Source of the DNA: Rhodococcus yunnanensis NBRC 103083 | Lineage (GTDB): Bacteria; Actinomycetota; Actinomycetes; Mycobacteriales; Mycobacteriaceae | Assembly: GCF_001895005.1 (NCBI RefSeq) | Contig: NZ_BCXH01000024.1 | Span: 22,552 to 86,551, forward strand | Length of the DNA: 64,000 nt | Direction: 5' to 3' | Shown here: positions 17,817 to 25,000 of the stretch, piece by piece | Position numbering within the stretch: the first letter of the stretch is position 1 | Layout of the letters: every line of letters starts with the position of its first letter | Position numbers and translations under genes: made by a program | The notes under the pieces: generated by a model | The model's input: the letters and a program-made list of their open reading frames with translations, nothing else | Told to the model about the DNA's origin: nothing | Databases searched by the model: none

Positions 17817-18589
17817 GCACCTACGAGACCATACTGCTCGAGCGTCGTGGCCGGGTCGGTATCATCACCTTGAACCGACCGAAGGCGCTCAACGCGTTGA
17901 ACTCGCAGTTGATGCGCGAGGTGGTGTCCGTCGTCGAGGAACTCGACAACGACGACGCGATCGGCGCCATCCTGATCACCGGTTCGGAGAAGGCATTCGC
18001 GGCCGGCGCGGACATCAAGGAGATGCAGCCGAAGTCGTACATGGACGTCTACCTCGACGATTTCTTCACTGCCTGGGATCGACTGGCTGCTGCCAGAACA
18101 CCCATCGTGGCAGCGGTGTCGGGGTACGCACTCGGTGGTGGCTGCGAACTGGCGATGCTGTGTGACGTGCTGATCGCGTCGGACACGGCAGTGTTCGGTC
18201 AGCCGGAGATCAAACTCGGTGTCATCCCCGGAATCGGTGGGTCCCAGCGACTCACACGCGCCGTCGGCAAGGCCAAGGCCATGGAAATGGTGCTGACCGG
18301 TCGGAACATGAAGGTCGAAGAGGCCGAACGTGCAGGTCTGGTCTCCCGCATCGTGCCTGTCGCCGATCTGCTCGACGACGCCGTCGCCACGGCGACGACG
18401 ATCGCCGAGATGTCGCTTCCGATCGCACTGATGGCGAAGGATGCCGTCAACCGTTCGTTCGAATCCTCACTGGCAGAGGGTGTCCGGTTCGAGAGGCGGC
18501 TGTTTCACTCGACGTTCGCCACCGAGGATCAGAAGGAAGGCATGAGCGCGTTCATCGAGAAGCGCAAAGCCACTTTCGCCCACCGCTGA
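17813..18589 (+). CDS. echA: Enoyl-CoA hydratase
   Basis: A crotonase of 258 residues that hydrates 2-enoyl-CoA esters. It has RVGIITLNRPKALNALNSQLM, the oxyanion-hole strand GSEKAFAAGADIKEM, the catalytic region GYALGGGCELAMLCDVLIAS and QPEIKLGVIPGIGGSQRLTR with both catalytic Glu residues. In this operon it supplies the methacrylyl-CoA hydration step between the acyl-CoA dehydrogenase and the hydrolase. It is the last gene, starting with an ATGA overlap to mmsB and ending 8 bp before the stop of the convergent Hsp70-like gene. Confidence 0.94.
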   Translation: MSTYETILLERRGRVGIITLNRPKALNALNSQLMREVVSVVEELDNDDAIGAILITGSEKAFAAGADIKEMQPKSYMDVYLDDFFTAWDRLAAARTPIVAAVSGYALGGGCELAMLCDVLIASDTAVFGQPEIKLGVIPGIGGSQRLTRAVGKAKAMEMVLTGRNMKVEEAERAGLVSRIVPVADLLDDAVATATTIAEMSLPIALMAKDAVNRSFESSLAEGVRFERRLFHSTFATEDQKEGMSAFIEKRKATFAHR

Positions 18590-18597
18590 GAAGAGTC

Positions 18598-19428
18598 TCA
18601 GCCCTGCTGATCCGCGGACAGCAGGGCTGCGCCTCTGGCGGACACCAGTTCCGGGTGTTCGGGGACCTGGGTGCGGAGTTCGATGTGACGTTCGAAGGAC
18701 GCTCCGATCGACGAGACGTTCGCACCGCCTCCGACGAGCACGATGGTCGACGGCGTGGCACCGGACATCGCTATCGTCTGATCGACCACCATCGTCGCGT
18801 AGCGGACGGGGCCGGCGATGATGTCCTCGAAGTCTTTTCGGGTGAAGACGTGGCGGCCTTCGCCGTCGGTGCCGTGTGCAGTGACCACGCCGCCCACACT
18901 GAGTTTCTCCTTCATCGATCGCGAAGAATCGACATCGGTACGAACTCCGTTGGATGCCAGATGGCGGCGCACCAGATGGTCGAGATCGTCGCCGCAGTAG
19001 GTCGAGGTGCGCCTGCTGACGATGGTGCTGCCTTCGGCGAGGTCGACGACGGACACCGTCATTCCGGTACTACCCATGTCGCACAACACCGCCGAGCCGT
19101 GATTGGGAACAGTGCCGGTGAACCGCAGATACCGTAGTTGAGCTGCTGTTTCGTGAACGAGGGCAGACGGTCGCGGACTTCGATGCGCGGTGATGGCGTC
19201 GGCGTCCTCGCTGAGCCGGTAGGCGATGGCCGAGTGCCGCACCGGCACAGCGAGTTTCGATGCGATCGAATGAAGTGCCGATACGCCGTCGGCGATGGTC
19301 GATGCGAGAGTCTGACCGTGGCGGCGGCGGACGGTTCGCGATGCGACCGGGGCTCGATGAGGACTATCGAGGTAGGTCAGGATCGCGCGTGCACCGTGTG
19401 CACCCGCGCCGACGCCCACTACCAACAC
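18598..19428 (-). CDS. Compact Hsp70-like actin-fold ATPase
   Basis: A 276-residue protein with the Hsp70/actin ATPase fold but no substrate-binding domain. The second phosphate loop is LCDMGSTGMTVSVVD, and the adenosine motif is IVLVGGGANVSSIGASF. The usual N-terminal GIDLGTTNS is replaced by VGVGAGAHGARAIL, so nucleotide binding may be altered. DnaK is over 600 residues, and the protein ends directly after the ATPase lobe at ARGAALLSA. The GTG at 19428 is preceded by GGAGTGAA. It is a single gene convergent with the valine operon. Its role is unknown; it is not the housekeeping chaperone. Confidence 0.75.
   Translation of the reverse strand: MLVVGVGAGAHGARAILTYLDSPHRAPVASRTVRRRHGQTLASTIADGVSALHSIASKLAVPVRHSAIAYRLSEDADAITAHRSPRPSALVHETAAQLRYLRFTGTVPNHGSAVLCDMGSTGMTVSVVDLAEGSTIVSRRTSTYCGDDLDHLVRRHLASNGVRTDVDSSRSMKEKLSVGGVVTAHGTDGEGRHVFTRKDFEDIIAGPVRYATMVVDQTIAMSGATPSTIVLVGGGANVSSIGASFERHIELRTQVPEHPELVSARGAALLSADQQG
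18599..18629. terminator. Hairpin at the end of the valine operon
   Basis: CAGCCCTGCTG (18599-18609) and CAGCAGGGCTG (18619-18629) form a perfect 11-bp stem with a 9-base loop. It lies 10 bp past the enoyl-CoA hydratase stop and inside the last codons of the convergent Hsp70-like gene. There is no clear T-run, so it may act as a weak or bidirectional terminator. Confidence 0.5.
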
Positions 19429-19505
19429 TGTTCACTCCAACCTGGGCATGGCCCCCGCCACGCACGCATGACATTTCACCACGAAACAACCGTGAGTGCG
19501 CGAGC

Positions 19506-20039
19506 TCACCAGGCCGACGGAACTCCGGCGTCGTCGAAATCACCGGCAGCGCGCCTCAGTTCGGCCAGGATGCGCACGAGCGAACTGAGGCTTCCGTCCG
19601 AGAGTCCCGGCTTGCCGAACACGTGGTCGTTGAGCCTCTCCGTTGCATCGACGGCCAAGGTACGACCGGATTCGGTGATCTCCACCAACGTCGTTCGACG
19701 GTCGCTCGGATGGGGAGTGCGCCGCACGTAGCCTGCGGTTTCGAGACGGTCCACTGCATTGGTCACGCTCGTCGGATGTACTTGAAGCCGAGCACTTGCC
19801 TTGGCCATCGGAAGCGCACCGTTCTTCGTGAAGGTGAGCAGCGTCAGCAACTCGTACCGTGAGAACGTCAATCCGGTCGGTTTGAGCACCTCTTCGACAC
19901 GGGCCAGCATGATCTGCTGAGCCCTCATCAGCGAAGTGACAGCAGCCATTCCGTCGGCGGCATCTCCCCAGCCATGCGCGGTCCACTGGCGATGGGCTTC
20001 TGCGATGGGATCCAGAGGGAGCGGCGACGATGCAGACAT
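19506..20039 (-). CDS. MarR-family transcriptional regulator
   Basis: A 177-residue winged-helix regulator. The DNA-binding part is visible as LTFSRYELLTLLTFTKNGALPMAKASARLQVHPTS (helix-turn-helix) followed by the wing VRRTPHPSDRRTTLVEITESG, the standard MarR DxRxxxVxLT pattern. The first 40 residues and the C-terminal helix form the dimer interface. It starts with ATG at 20039 and stands alone on this strand between the Hsp70-like gene and tRNA-Cys, so its target is not evident. It probably represses its own promoter. Confidence 0.88.
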   Translation of the reverse strand: MSASSPLPLDPIAEAHRQWTAHGWGDAADGMAAVTSLMRAQQIMLARVEEVLKPTGLTFSRYELLTLLTFTKNGALPMAKASARLQVHPTSVTNAVDRLETAGYVRRTPHPSDRRTTLVEITESGRTLAVDATERLNDHVFGKPGLSDGSLSSLVRILAELRRAAGDFDDAGVPSAW

Positions 20040-20196
20040 GTGTTCATCATCCCATGAAGTGCGGGATCGCCGCCCGTGAGCACGGGGAGTCCGGGCCGGT
20101 TGTCACTACTCACACACGGGACGGCGCAGCCGCATTAAATCATCGTGATCGAAAACATGGGCAAAAAGCACGAACCGGGGCATTCTAGATTCCGAT

Positions 20197-20267
20197 GCGG
20201 GTGTGGCTGAGTGGCTAGGCACCGGCCTGCAAAGCCGTTTACACGGGTTCGAATCCCGTCGCTCGCT
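20197..20267 (+). tRNA. tRNA-Cys (anticodon GCA)
   Basis: A 71-base cloverleaf: acceptor stem GCGGGTG with CGCTCGC (two G-U pairs), a short D arm, anticodon loop CTGCAAA with GCA at 20229-20231, T arm ACGGG-TTCGAAT-CCCGT, discriminator T. The base pair at positions 27/43 is a C/T mismatch. CCA is not encoded. A strong terminator follows at 20275. Confidence 0.95.
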
Positions 20268-20274
20268 CGATGAA

Positions 20275-20317
20275 GTCGGGGCCGGTCACCAGTGACCGGC
20301 CCCGACGCTTTCGTTTT
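20275..20317 (+). terminator. Rho-independent terminator of tRNA-Cys
   Basis: A perfect 15-bp stem, 20275-20289 with 20292-20306, and a minimal loop, followed by GCTTTCGTTTT. It begins seven bases after the tRNA. Confidence 0.92.
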
Positions 20318-20411
20318 CAACAGCACCGGGGTGCAGTCATTGCGCTGTGAGTGTCGGATCGACCGCGTACCTTGTGGGTGCCAACACATTCGGATCGTGA
20401 GGAGCGCCCGC

Positions 20412-21191
20412 ATGCCCGCCAAGGAAAATCTCGTCGACGCCCCGTGCTGGGTGGATCTGACGAGTTCGGATCCCACTTCGGTCGTTCCGTTCTACACGGG
20501 CCTGTTCGGCTGGGAGGCCGATGTCAGCCCCGAGCCCGAATTCGGCGGCTACACCACGTTCACCAAGAACGGAATCGTCGTCGCGGGTCTCGGCAGCCAA
20601 CCGCCGGGAATCTCCGCGACGAACGTGTGGAACACCTACATCGCGTCGGCCGACGCCGAATCGACCGTGGCCAGGGCAGCCGACGCGGGGTGGCAGGTGC
20701 TGATCCCTGCGGTCGAGATCGGCGATCAGGGCACCATGGCACTCCTCGTCGACGCAGGGGGAGCAGCCACCGGCATCTGGGAAGCCGATCAGCATCACGG
20801 GTACGGGCTGTGGGGCGAGCACGGAACCCCGGTGTGGCACGAGCAGTTCACGCGCGCATACCGCGACGCGCTGAAATCCTACGAGACGGTGTTCGGGTGG
20901 ACCTACGGCGTCCTCGGTGACACCGACGAGTTCCGGTATTCGCAGGGCACGGTCGCAGGTGAAACGGTCGCGGGAATCATGGATGCCGCCCACTTCCTCC
21001 CCGACGGCGTTCCGTCGCACTGGCGTGTGTACTTCGGCGTCGACGACACCGATGCCGCGGTTGCCGCAGTCGTCGAGCTAGGTGGAACCGTCGTCGATGC
21101 TCCCGAGGACTCACCGTTCGGACGGATCGCGGGCGTCGCGGATCCGTTGGGTGCCAGGTTCCAGATCGCGTCGATAGTTCAGACGCCGTAG
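20412..21191 (+). CDS. VOC-family protein with two glyoxalase-type domains
   Basis: A 259-residue protein made of two vicinal-oxygen-chelate domains. Domain 1 begins APCWVDLTSSDPTSVVPFYTGLFGWE and domain 2 begins GTPVWHEQFTRAYRDALKSYETVFGWTY; each ends with a glyoxalase-like strand (VDAGGAATGIWEA and ADPLGARFQI). This is the layout of the actinobacterial CFP32/hydroxylase-like group. The ATG follows GTGAGGAG. The function of the family is not settled. Its last 13 bp overlap the convergent DUF1707 gene. Confidence 0.87.
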   Translation: MPAKENLVDAPCWVDLTSSDPTSVVPFYTGLFGWEADVSPEPEFGGYTTFTKNGIVVAGLGSQPPGISATNVWNTYIASADAESTVARAADAGWQVLIPAVEIGDQGTMALLVDAGGAATGIWEADQHHGYGLWGEHGTPVWHEQFTRAYRDALKSYETVFGWTYGVLGDTDEFRYSQGTVAGETVAGIMDAAHFLPDGVPSHWRVYFGVDDTDAAVAAVVELGGTVVDAPEDSPFGRIAGVADPLGARFQIASIVQTP

Positions 21192-21646
21192 ACGCGGCGG
21201 CCGGGGCATCCCATGATCGCCGGCACACCCGTCAATCGCTGTAGCGCCAGCATCGCGCCCCACGGTCCGATCACCCACACGGGCCACGGGTAGAGGAAGG
21301 CGCCGGTGGCGATCGGGGTGATCGCCCAGATGGTCAGGCACACCACGCCGACGCTCGCCCAGGTCAGGAGTTCGCGATAACGCGGCGCCCGCGCGTATTC
21401 GGGCACCTCGGTAAGTCGCGCGTCTGGTAAGTCGGTTGGTAGGTCGGTTGGTAGGTCGTCGAAGACGCTCGTGAGATCGGCCCGTGTCACCGCTGCGTAG
21501 GCGCGGGCCGCACGGGTGTCGAACTCGTCGATCCCGAGCCGCCCGGATGCGACGTGCCCGGTCAGTATTTCGACTGCTGTGTCGCGTTCTGCGTCGGAGA
21601 TACGGGAGTTCGAGGCGGGCGAGCCGGTCGACGGTTGGTAGGACAT
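21179..21646 (-). CDS. DUF1707 (SHOCT-like) membrane protein
   Basis: A protein of 155 residues. The DUF1707 domain is at the N-terminus: RISDAERDTAVEILTGHVASGRLGIDEFDTRAARAYAAVTRADLTSVFDDLP. A short TDLPTDLPD repeat, made by 12-bp DNA repeats near 21427-21459, follows, and then two membrane helices (LLTWASVGVVCLTIWAI and PVWVIGPWGAMLAL). The ATG at 21646 has GGAG upstream; the frame extends beyond but that part covers the PadR control region. It is divergent from the padR-type gene, with 97 bp between the two starts, and may be one of its targets. Confidence 0.85.
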   Translation of the reverse strand: MSYQPSTGSPASNSRISDAERDTAVEILTGHVASGRLGIDEFDTRAARAYAAVTRADLTSVFDDLPTDLPTDLPDARLTEVPEYARAPRYRELLTWASVGVVCLTIWAITPIATGAFLYPWPVWVIGPWGAMLALQRLTGVPAIMGCPGRRVYGV

Positions 21647-21676
21647 CCGACACTCCAATGCTCGGATACCGACAGT

Positions 21677-21730
21677 CCATTGTGGAATGTCTGGTTGTTG
21701 TCCAGCATCGACCTCCCACTGTGGAATGTC
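21677..21730. promoter_or_regulatory. Pair of direct repeats between DUF1707 and PadR genes
   Basis: CCATTGTGGAATGTC (21677-21691) and CCACTGTGGAATGTC (21716-21730) differ at one base and are 39 bp apart, just under four helix turns. They fill the space between the divergent starts at 21646 and 21744, so they are candidate operators for the PadR protein or another regulator of this pair. Confidence 0.5.
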
Positions 21731-21743
21731 AAGATGTGTGACG

Positions 21744-22292
21744 ATGGAACCCGTGCCCGACGTCTCGCTCAACGCCACCGCCGCATCGCTGCTCGGCTTC
21801 CTGCACGACGGCCCGAGGACGGGGTGGGACCTGCACGCCATCGCGGAGACGTGCATCGGAGGATTCTGGACCGTCACGCGTAGTCAGGTGTATCGCGAGC
21901 TGACCGCTCTTGCCTCGCGTGGATTCGTGGAGGAAGGCAGCGTCGGGGCACGGGCGCAGAAGCCGTTCACCATCACTGCCGATGGCAAGGCAGCGTTTGC
22001 GCTCTGGATCGATCGCGACCCGGGTGAGGCCACCATTCGGCACCCACTCCTGCTGACCATCGCGTTCGGCGCGCACCTGGCGCCTGCGCGTCGTGCGGAG
22101 ATCCTCCGCGAGCATCGCCTGCGGCACGAGGAAGTCCTCGCCGAATATCGAAGGCAGTGGGAGCAGTCGGAGGGCCATCGCTCGGTATTCGACTCGGCCA
22201 CACTCGATTTCGGTATCCGCTACGAACAGGCGACCCTCGACTGGTTCGATGCGCTGCCCGCGGAGGTGACCGGAGATCAGGCCAGCAGCTGA
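21744..22292 (+). CDS. PadR-family transcriptional regulator
   Basis: A 182-residue regulator. The PadR winged helix is at the N-terminus: LNATAASLLGFLHDGPRTGWDLHAIAE, then GGFWTVTRSQVYRELTALASRGFVEEG and the wing FTITADGKAAFALW. The C-terminal helices (EILREHRLRHEEVLAEYRRQWEQ) form the dimer arm of the PadR/Vir-like family. The ATG at 21744 fits; a GTG at 21738 is possible and the frame extends to 21687. It is divergent from the DUF1707 gene and its 3' end overlaps the convergent methyltransferase gene by 16 bp. Confidence 0.9.
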   Translation: MEPVPDVSLNATAASLLGFLHDGPRTGWDLHAIAETCIGGFWTVTRSQVYRELTALASRGFVEEGSVGARAQKPFTITADGKAAFALWIDRDPGEATIRHPLLLTIAFGAHLAPARRAEILREHRLRHEEVLAEYRRQWEQSEGHRSVFDSATLDFGIRYEQATLDWFDALPAEVTGDQASS

Positions 22293-22867
22293 GCGCGTCG
22301 GGCAACGGTGACAGCCCAATCGGCGTCGTCGCGCCACGGCCGCAGATCCCACGTCGCAAATCGATGTTCGACGCGTAAGCCCGCAGCGGCGAGGTCGTCG
22401 TCGAATTGTTCGACGGTGTACGGCCGGTCCGTTGCGAAGCCGGCGACGAACACCCCGGTCGGGGTCAGATGGGCGGCTATTCGCTTCACCGCGCTCGGTT
22501 CGGTTCCCGGTGTCATGAAGACCATGACGTTTCCGGCGGCGACCACGGCGTCGAAGGTCCGACCGAGATCCAATGTCGTCAGATCGGCGAGATGCACAGT
22601 CAAATTTACGTGCTGACGGGCGGCGTCCACGAACACCGGGTCGAGGTCGACAGCAGTCACCGTGTGACCGCGACGGTCCAGTTCTGCGCCGAGACGCGCT
22701 GTGCCGCAACCGGCGTCGAGCACCGTACTTCCCGGGGTCAGAAGTGCATCGACCATCCGCGCTTCACCGTGCAGATCGACTCCCTGGGCTGCGAGCCGAT
22801 CGAAGCGTCGAACGTAGTGCCGCGACTGATCCTCGGTGTTCTCGCTCTGCCAGCGTGTCGGGGCCAT
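22277..22867 (-). CDS. Class I SAM-dependent methyltransferase
   Basis: A 196-residue methyltransferase. Motif I is VLDAGCGTARLGAELDRRGHTVTAVDLDP (SAM-binding GxGxG and the acidic residue after strand 2), followed by ADLTTLDL and FDAVVAAGNVMVFM. The N-terminus WQSENTEDQSRHYVRRFDRLAAQGVDLHGEARMVD is typical of a common actinobacterial group with unknown small-molecule substrate. The ATG at 22867 is chosen because the upstream extension lies in a repeated palindromic region with no coding character. Confidence 0.86.
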   Translation of the reverse strand: MAPTRWQSENTEDQSRHYVRRFDRLAAQGVDLHGEARMVDALLTPGSTVLDAGCGTARLGAELDRRGHTVTAVDLDPVFVDAARQHVNLTVHLADLTTLDLGRTFDAVVAAGNVMVFMTPGTEPSAVKRIAAHLTPTGVFVAGFATDRPYTVEQFDDDLAAAGLRVEHRFATWDLRPWRDDADWAVTVARRAQLLA

Positions 22868-22894
22868 GCCACACCCTAACTTCGCGGTGATCGA

Positions 22895-23066
22895 GGGTGA
22901 CATTCGCTCGCTCATGGGGTGACCGAATGTCACCCTCGCGCACTCTGGGGTGAGCGAATGGCTGATTCACCCACTCTGAGTGACTGGATGTGACATTCGC
23001 TCACCGCGAGGTGACCGGATGTGACATTCGCTCACGCCGGGGTGACCGGATGTGACATTCGCTCAC
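22895..23066. repeat. Tandem 31-bp palindromic repeat array
   Basis: Three copies of ATGTGACATTCGCTCAC start at 22988, 23019 and 23050, exactly 31 bp apart, joined by variants of GGTGACCGG. Each unit is an imperfect palindrome. Upstream there is an inverted copy (GGTGAGCGAATG at 22949) and a perfect 12-bp inverted repeat GGGTGACATTCG/CGAATGTCACCC (22895-22906, 22924-22935). The last copy supplies the stop codon of the sulfotransferase gene. It fits a REP/BIME-like intergenic element; it may stabilise or terminate the transcripts ending here. Confidence 0.8.
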
Positions 23067-24208
23067 CCTGCCCCCAACCGCCGCTCGACTTCGTCGCCGT
23101 CGAGGCCGAACTCGGCGAGGGTGTACTTGTGCGCGGGCTTGCGGCTTCCGCTGCGGCTGTCGGCGTGCATGGATTGCATGCGGGCGCGGGCGTCGGGGGT
23201 CAGGTCGAGGCCGAAGTAGCGATAGACCTGCTCGACCGTACCGAGGGGGTCGGCGATGAAGTCGTGGTAGTCGACGTCGTAGAACTGGGCGGCGTCGGCG
23301 CGGGCCCGAGCGGCGGAGAACACGTCGAGTCCGCGCTCCCACAGGTCCAGTTGCGTGCGCCCGATGACGTCGCCGGTGAACTTCTCGCTCCACCCCGCGG
23401 CGGCGTGTTCGGCAAGGCTGCACATCGACGGCATGATCGTTCGTGCTTCGCGATGGGTCTGGATGATCAGGGCGTCCGGGTAGACCTGCAGCAGCTCGTC
23501 GAGAGCGAAGAGGTGACTCGGATTCTTCAGCACCCAGCGGCGGTCGGCGTCGTGCAATCCGATGAGCTGAAGGTTTTTCCGGTGCCGCCGGTAGGTCTCC
23601 AGCCAACTCTGGCCGGCTAGCCACGACGAGTACGTCGGCAGGTAGGCGAGGCATTCGTAGGCGATCGAGTGCACCGACTGCCGCAGTAGCTGCCAGCATT
23701 CCTCGACCTCGGCAGCGGACATGTAGTGCACGCCCATGAACTCGGGGTGCTCGATGTGGTGTTGCTCGAATCCCTTCTCGATCTGGGCGAACACGGGGTT
23801 CGACTCCCATGTGTCACGCGGCGGACGCGGTTGCGGCACCTCGGTCAGCCACATCTCCAGGCCCTGATGCGCTGGATCGACGGTCAGTAACCGGTGCAGT
23901 GCGGTGGTGCCGGTGCGGGGGAGTCCGGTGACGAAGATCGGACGTTCGATCCGCAGGTCCGCATGGTGCGGATTCTGTTGCCACGCAAGTTCGCTCAGCG
24001 AACGGGCGACCAGCGCGCCGCGAAGAAAGTAGCGGTTCATCTTCGAGCCGAGCGCGGTCAGCTGCGCATCCCGATGGTAGGAGTCGAGTAGAACCCCGAG
24101 CGCCTCCAGGTAGTCGTCGGATCCGAAGTCCGACAGACCGGTGTACTTCGTCGCCGAGGCGTGCAGGTCCTCGACGGTACCGACGTCGGTACGTTCCGTG
24201 CTGGTCAC
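23063..24208 (-). CDS. PAPS-dependent sulfotransferase family protein (Rv3529c-like)
   Basis: A 381-residue sulfotransferase. The 5'-phosphosulfate loop is FVTGLPRTGTTALHRLL near residue 95, and the 3'-phosphate region is around DALIIQTHREARTIMPSMCSL. WVLKNPSHLFALDELLQVYPD is typical of the bacterial Sulfotransfer_3 group. Length and neighbours match Rv3529c of M. tuberculosis, a member of the cholesterol (KstR) regulon. The GTG at 24208 follows a strong TAGGAGG. It is the last of three genes with the SDR and DUF1214-type genes. Whether it transfers sulfate from PAPS, and to which acceptor, is unproven. Confidence 0.88.
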   Translation of the reverse strand: MTSTERTDVGTVEDLHASATKYTGLSDFGSDDYLEALGVLLDSYHRDAQLTALGSKMNRYFLRGALVARSLSELAWQQNPHHADLRIERPIFVTGLPRTGTTALHRLLTVDPAHQGLEMWLTEVPQPRPPRDTWESNPVFAQIEKGFEQHHIEHPEFMGVHYMSAAEVEECWQLLRQSVHSIAYECLAYLPTYSSWLAGQSWLETYRRHRKNLQLIGLHDADRRWVLKNPSHLFALDELLQVYPDALIIQTHREARTIMPSMCSLAEHAAAGWSEKFTGDVIGRTQLDLWERGLDVFSAARARADAAQFYDVDYHDFIADPLGTVEQVYRYFGLDLTPDARARMQSMHADSRSGSRKPAHKYTLAEFGLDGDEVERRLGAG

Positions 24209-24217
24209 TGCAACCTC

Positions 24218-25000
24218 CTAGTGGTGGTACTCGCCGCAGTTGACGTCGAGGCATTGGCCGGTGATCGCTCGCGCTCGCGGCGACGCAAGGAACACGACGG
24301 CGTCGGCGATCTCGTCGGGTTCGGGGAGCCGGCGCAAGTCCATCGTCGACGCGGTCTGCTCGTAGATCTGCTCGCTCGTCGTGCCGTATTTCTTCGCCAT
24401 GTGCGCGAAGTATCCCTTCAGGGTCTCACCCCAGATATAGCCCGGCGCAACGGTATTGACGCGAACTCCCTGTGGGCCGAGCTCGCTGGCCAGGGTCTGC
24501 GACATCGCCAGCAGCGACGCTTTGGCGATCTTGTACCCGCCGTACTTCGGCTGCGAGTGGCGAATGACGGCGGAGTTGATCATGACGATCGACCCCGCAG
24601 ACTCGGCAAGAGCGGGTGTGAACAACTGCGACAGGCGCAGAGATCCGAACAGCGACAACTCCAGGCCCTGCCGAATGCCGGCAGGGTCGGTGTGCGCGAG
24701 GTCCTTCATCGACGGAATCGCGAAGGCATTGTTGACGAGTGCGTCGACCCGTCCGAATGCGTCGATCGCACCCTCGACGAGTGCTTCGGACGAGGGGACG
24801 TCGGTGATGTCGGTGGGGATGGCGACGGCCTGACGTCCGATGTCCGCGATCTCCTTGGCCACCTGGTCGAGGTAGGTTTCCGTGCGGGCCGCGAGTACGA
24901 CGTTCGCTCCCTCCGAGGCGCACCGGAGCGCAATGGACCGCCCGAGCGAGGGTCCGACTCCTGATACGACGACGACTGCGCCGTCGAGCAGGTCGCTCAT
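24218..25000 (-). CDS. Short-chain dehydrogenase/reductase (Rv3530c-like)
   Basis: A 260-residue NAD(P)-dependent oxidoreductase. The cofactor loop is VVSGVGPSLGRSIALRCA, a variant of TGxxxGxG, followed by DITD, NNAF, the catalytic Ser in INSAV, and YGGYKIAK with catalytic Tyr and Lys. VNTVAPGYIWGETLKGYF is the substrate loop. The start overlaps the upstream stop (ATGA at 24997-25000) and the sulfotransferase follows after 9 bp. Size and position match Rv3530c. A hydroxysteroid or other hydroxy-lipid substrate is inferred from the regulon, not shown. Confidence 0.9.
   Translation of the reverse strand: MSDLLDGAVVVVSGVGPSLGRSIALRCASEGANVVLAARTETYLDQVAKEIADIGRQAVAIPTDITDVPSSEALVEGAIDAFGRVDALVNNAFAIPSMKDLAHTDPAGIRQGLELSLFGSLRLSQLFTPALAESAGSIVMINSAVIRHSQPKYGGYKIAKASLLAMSQTLASELGPQGVRVNTVAPGYIWGETLKGYFAHMAKKYGTTSEQIYEQTASTMDLRRLPEPDEIADAVVFLASPRARAITGQCLDVNCGEYHH

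Noticed and set aside
22988..23066. CRISPR array
   Set aside because: The 31-bp units are directly adjacent with no unique spacers, only about two and a half copies exist, and there are no cas genes.
22988..23066. Additional CRP sites inside the 31-bp repeats
   Set aside because: TGTGACATTCGCTCAC has only one consensus arm; CTCAC does not match TCACA at the required spacing.
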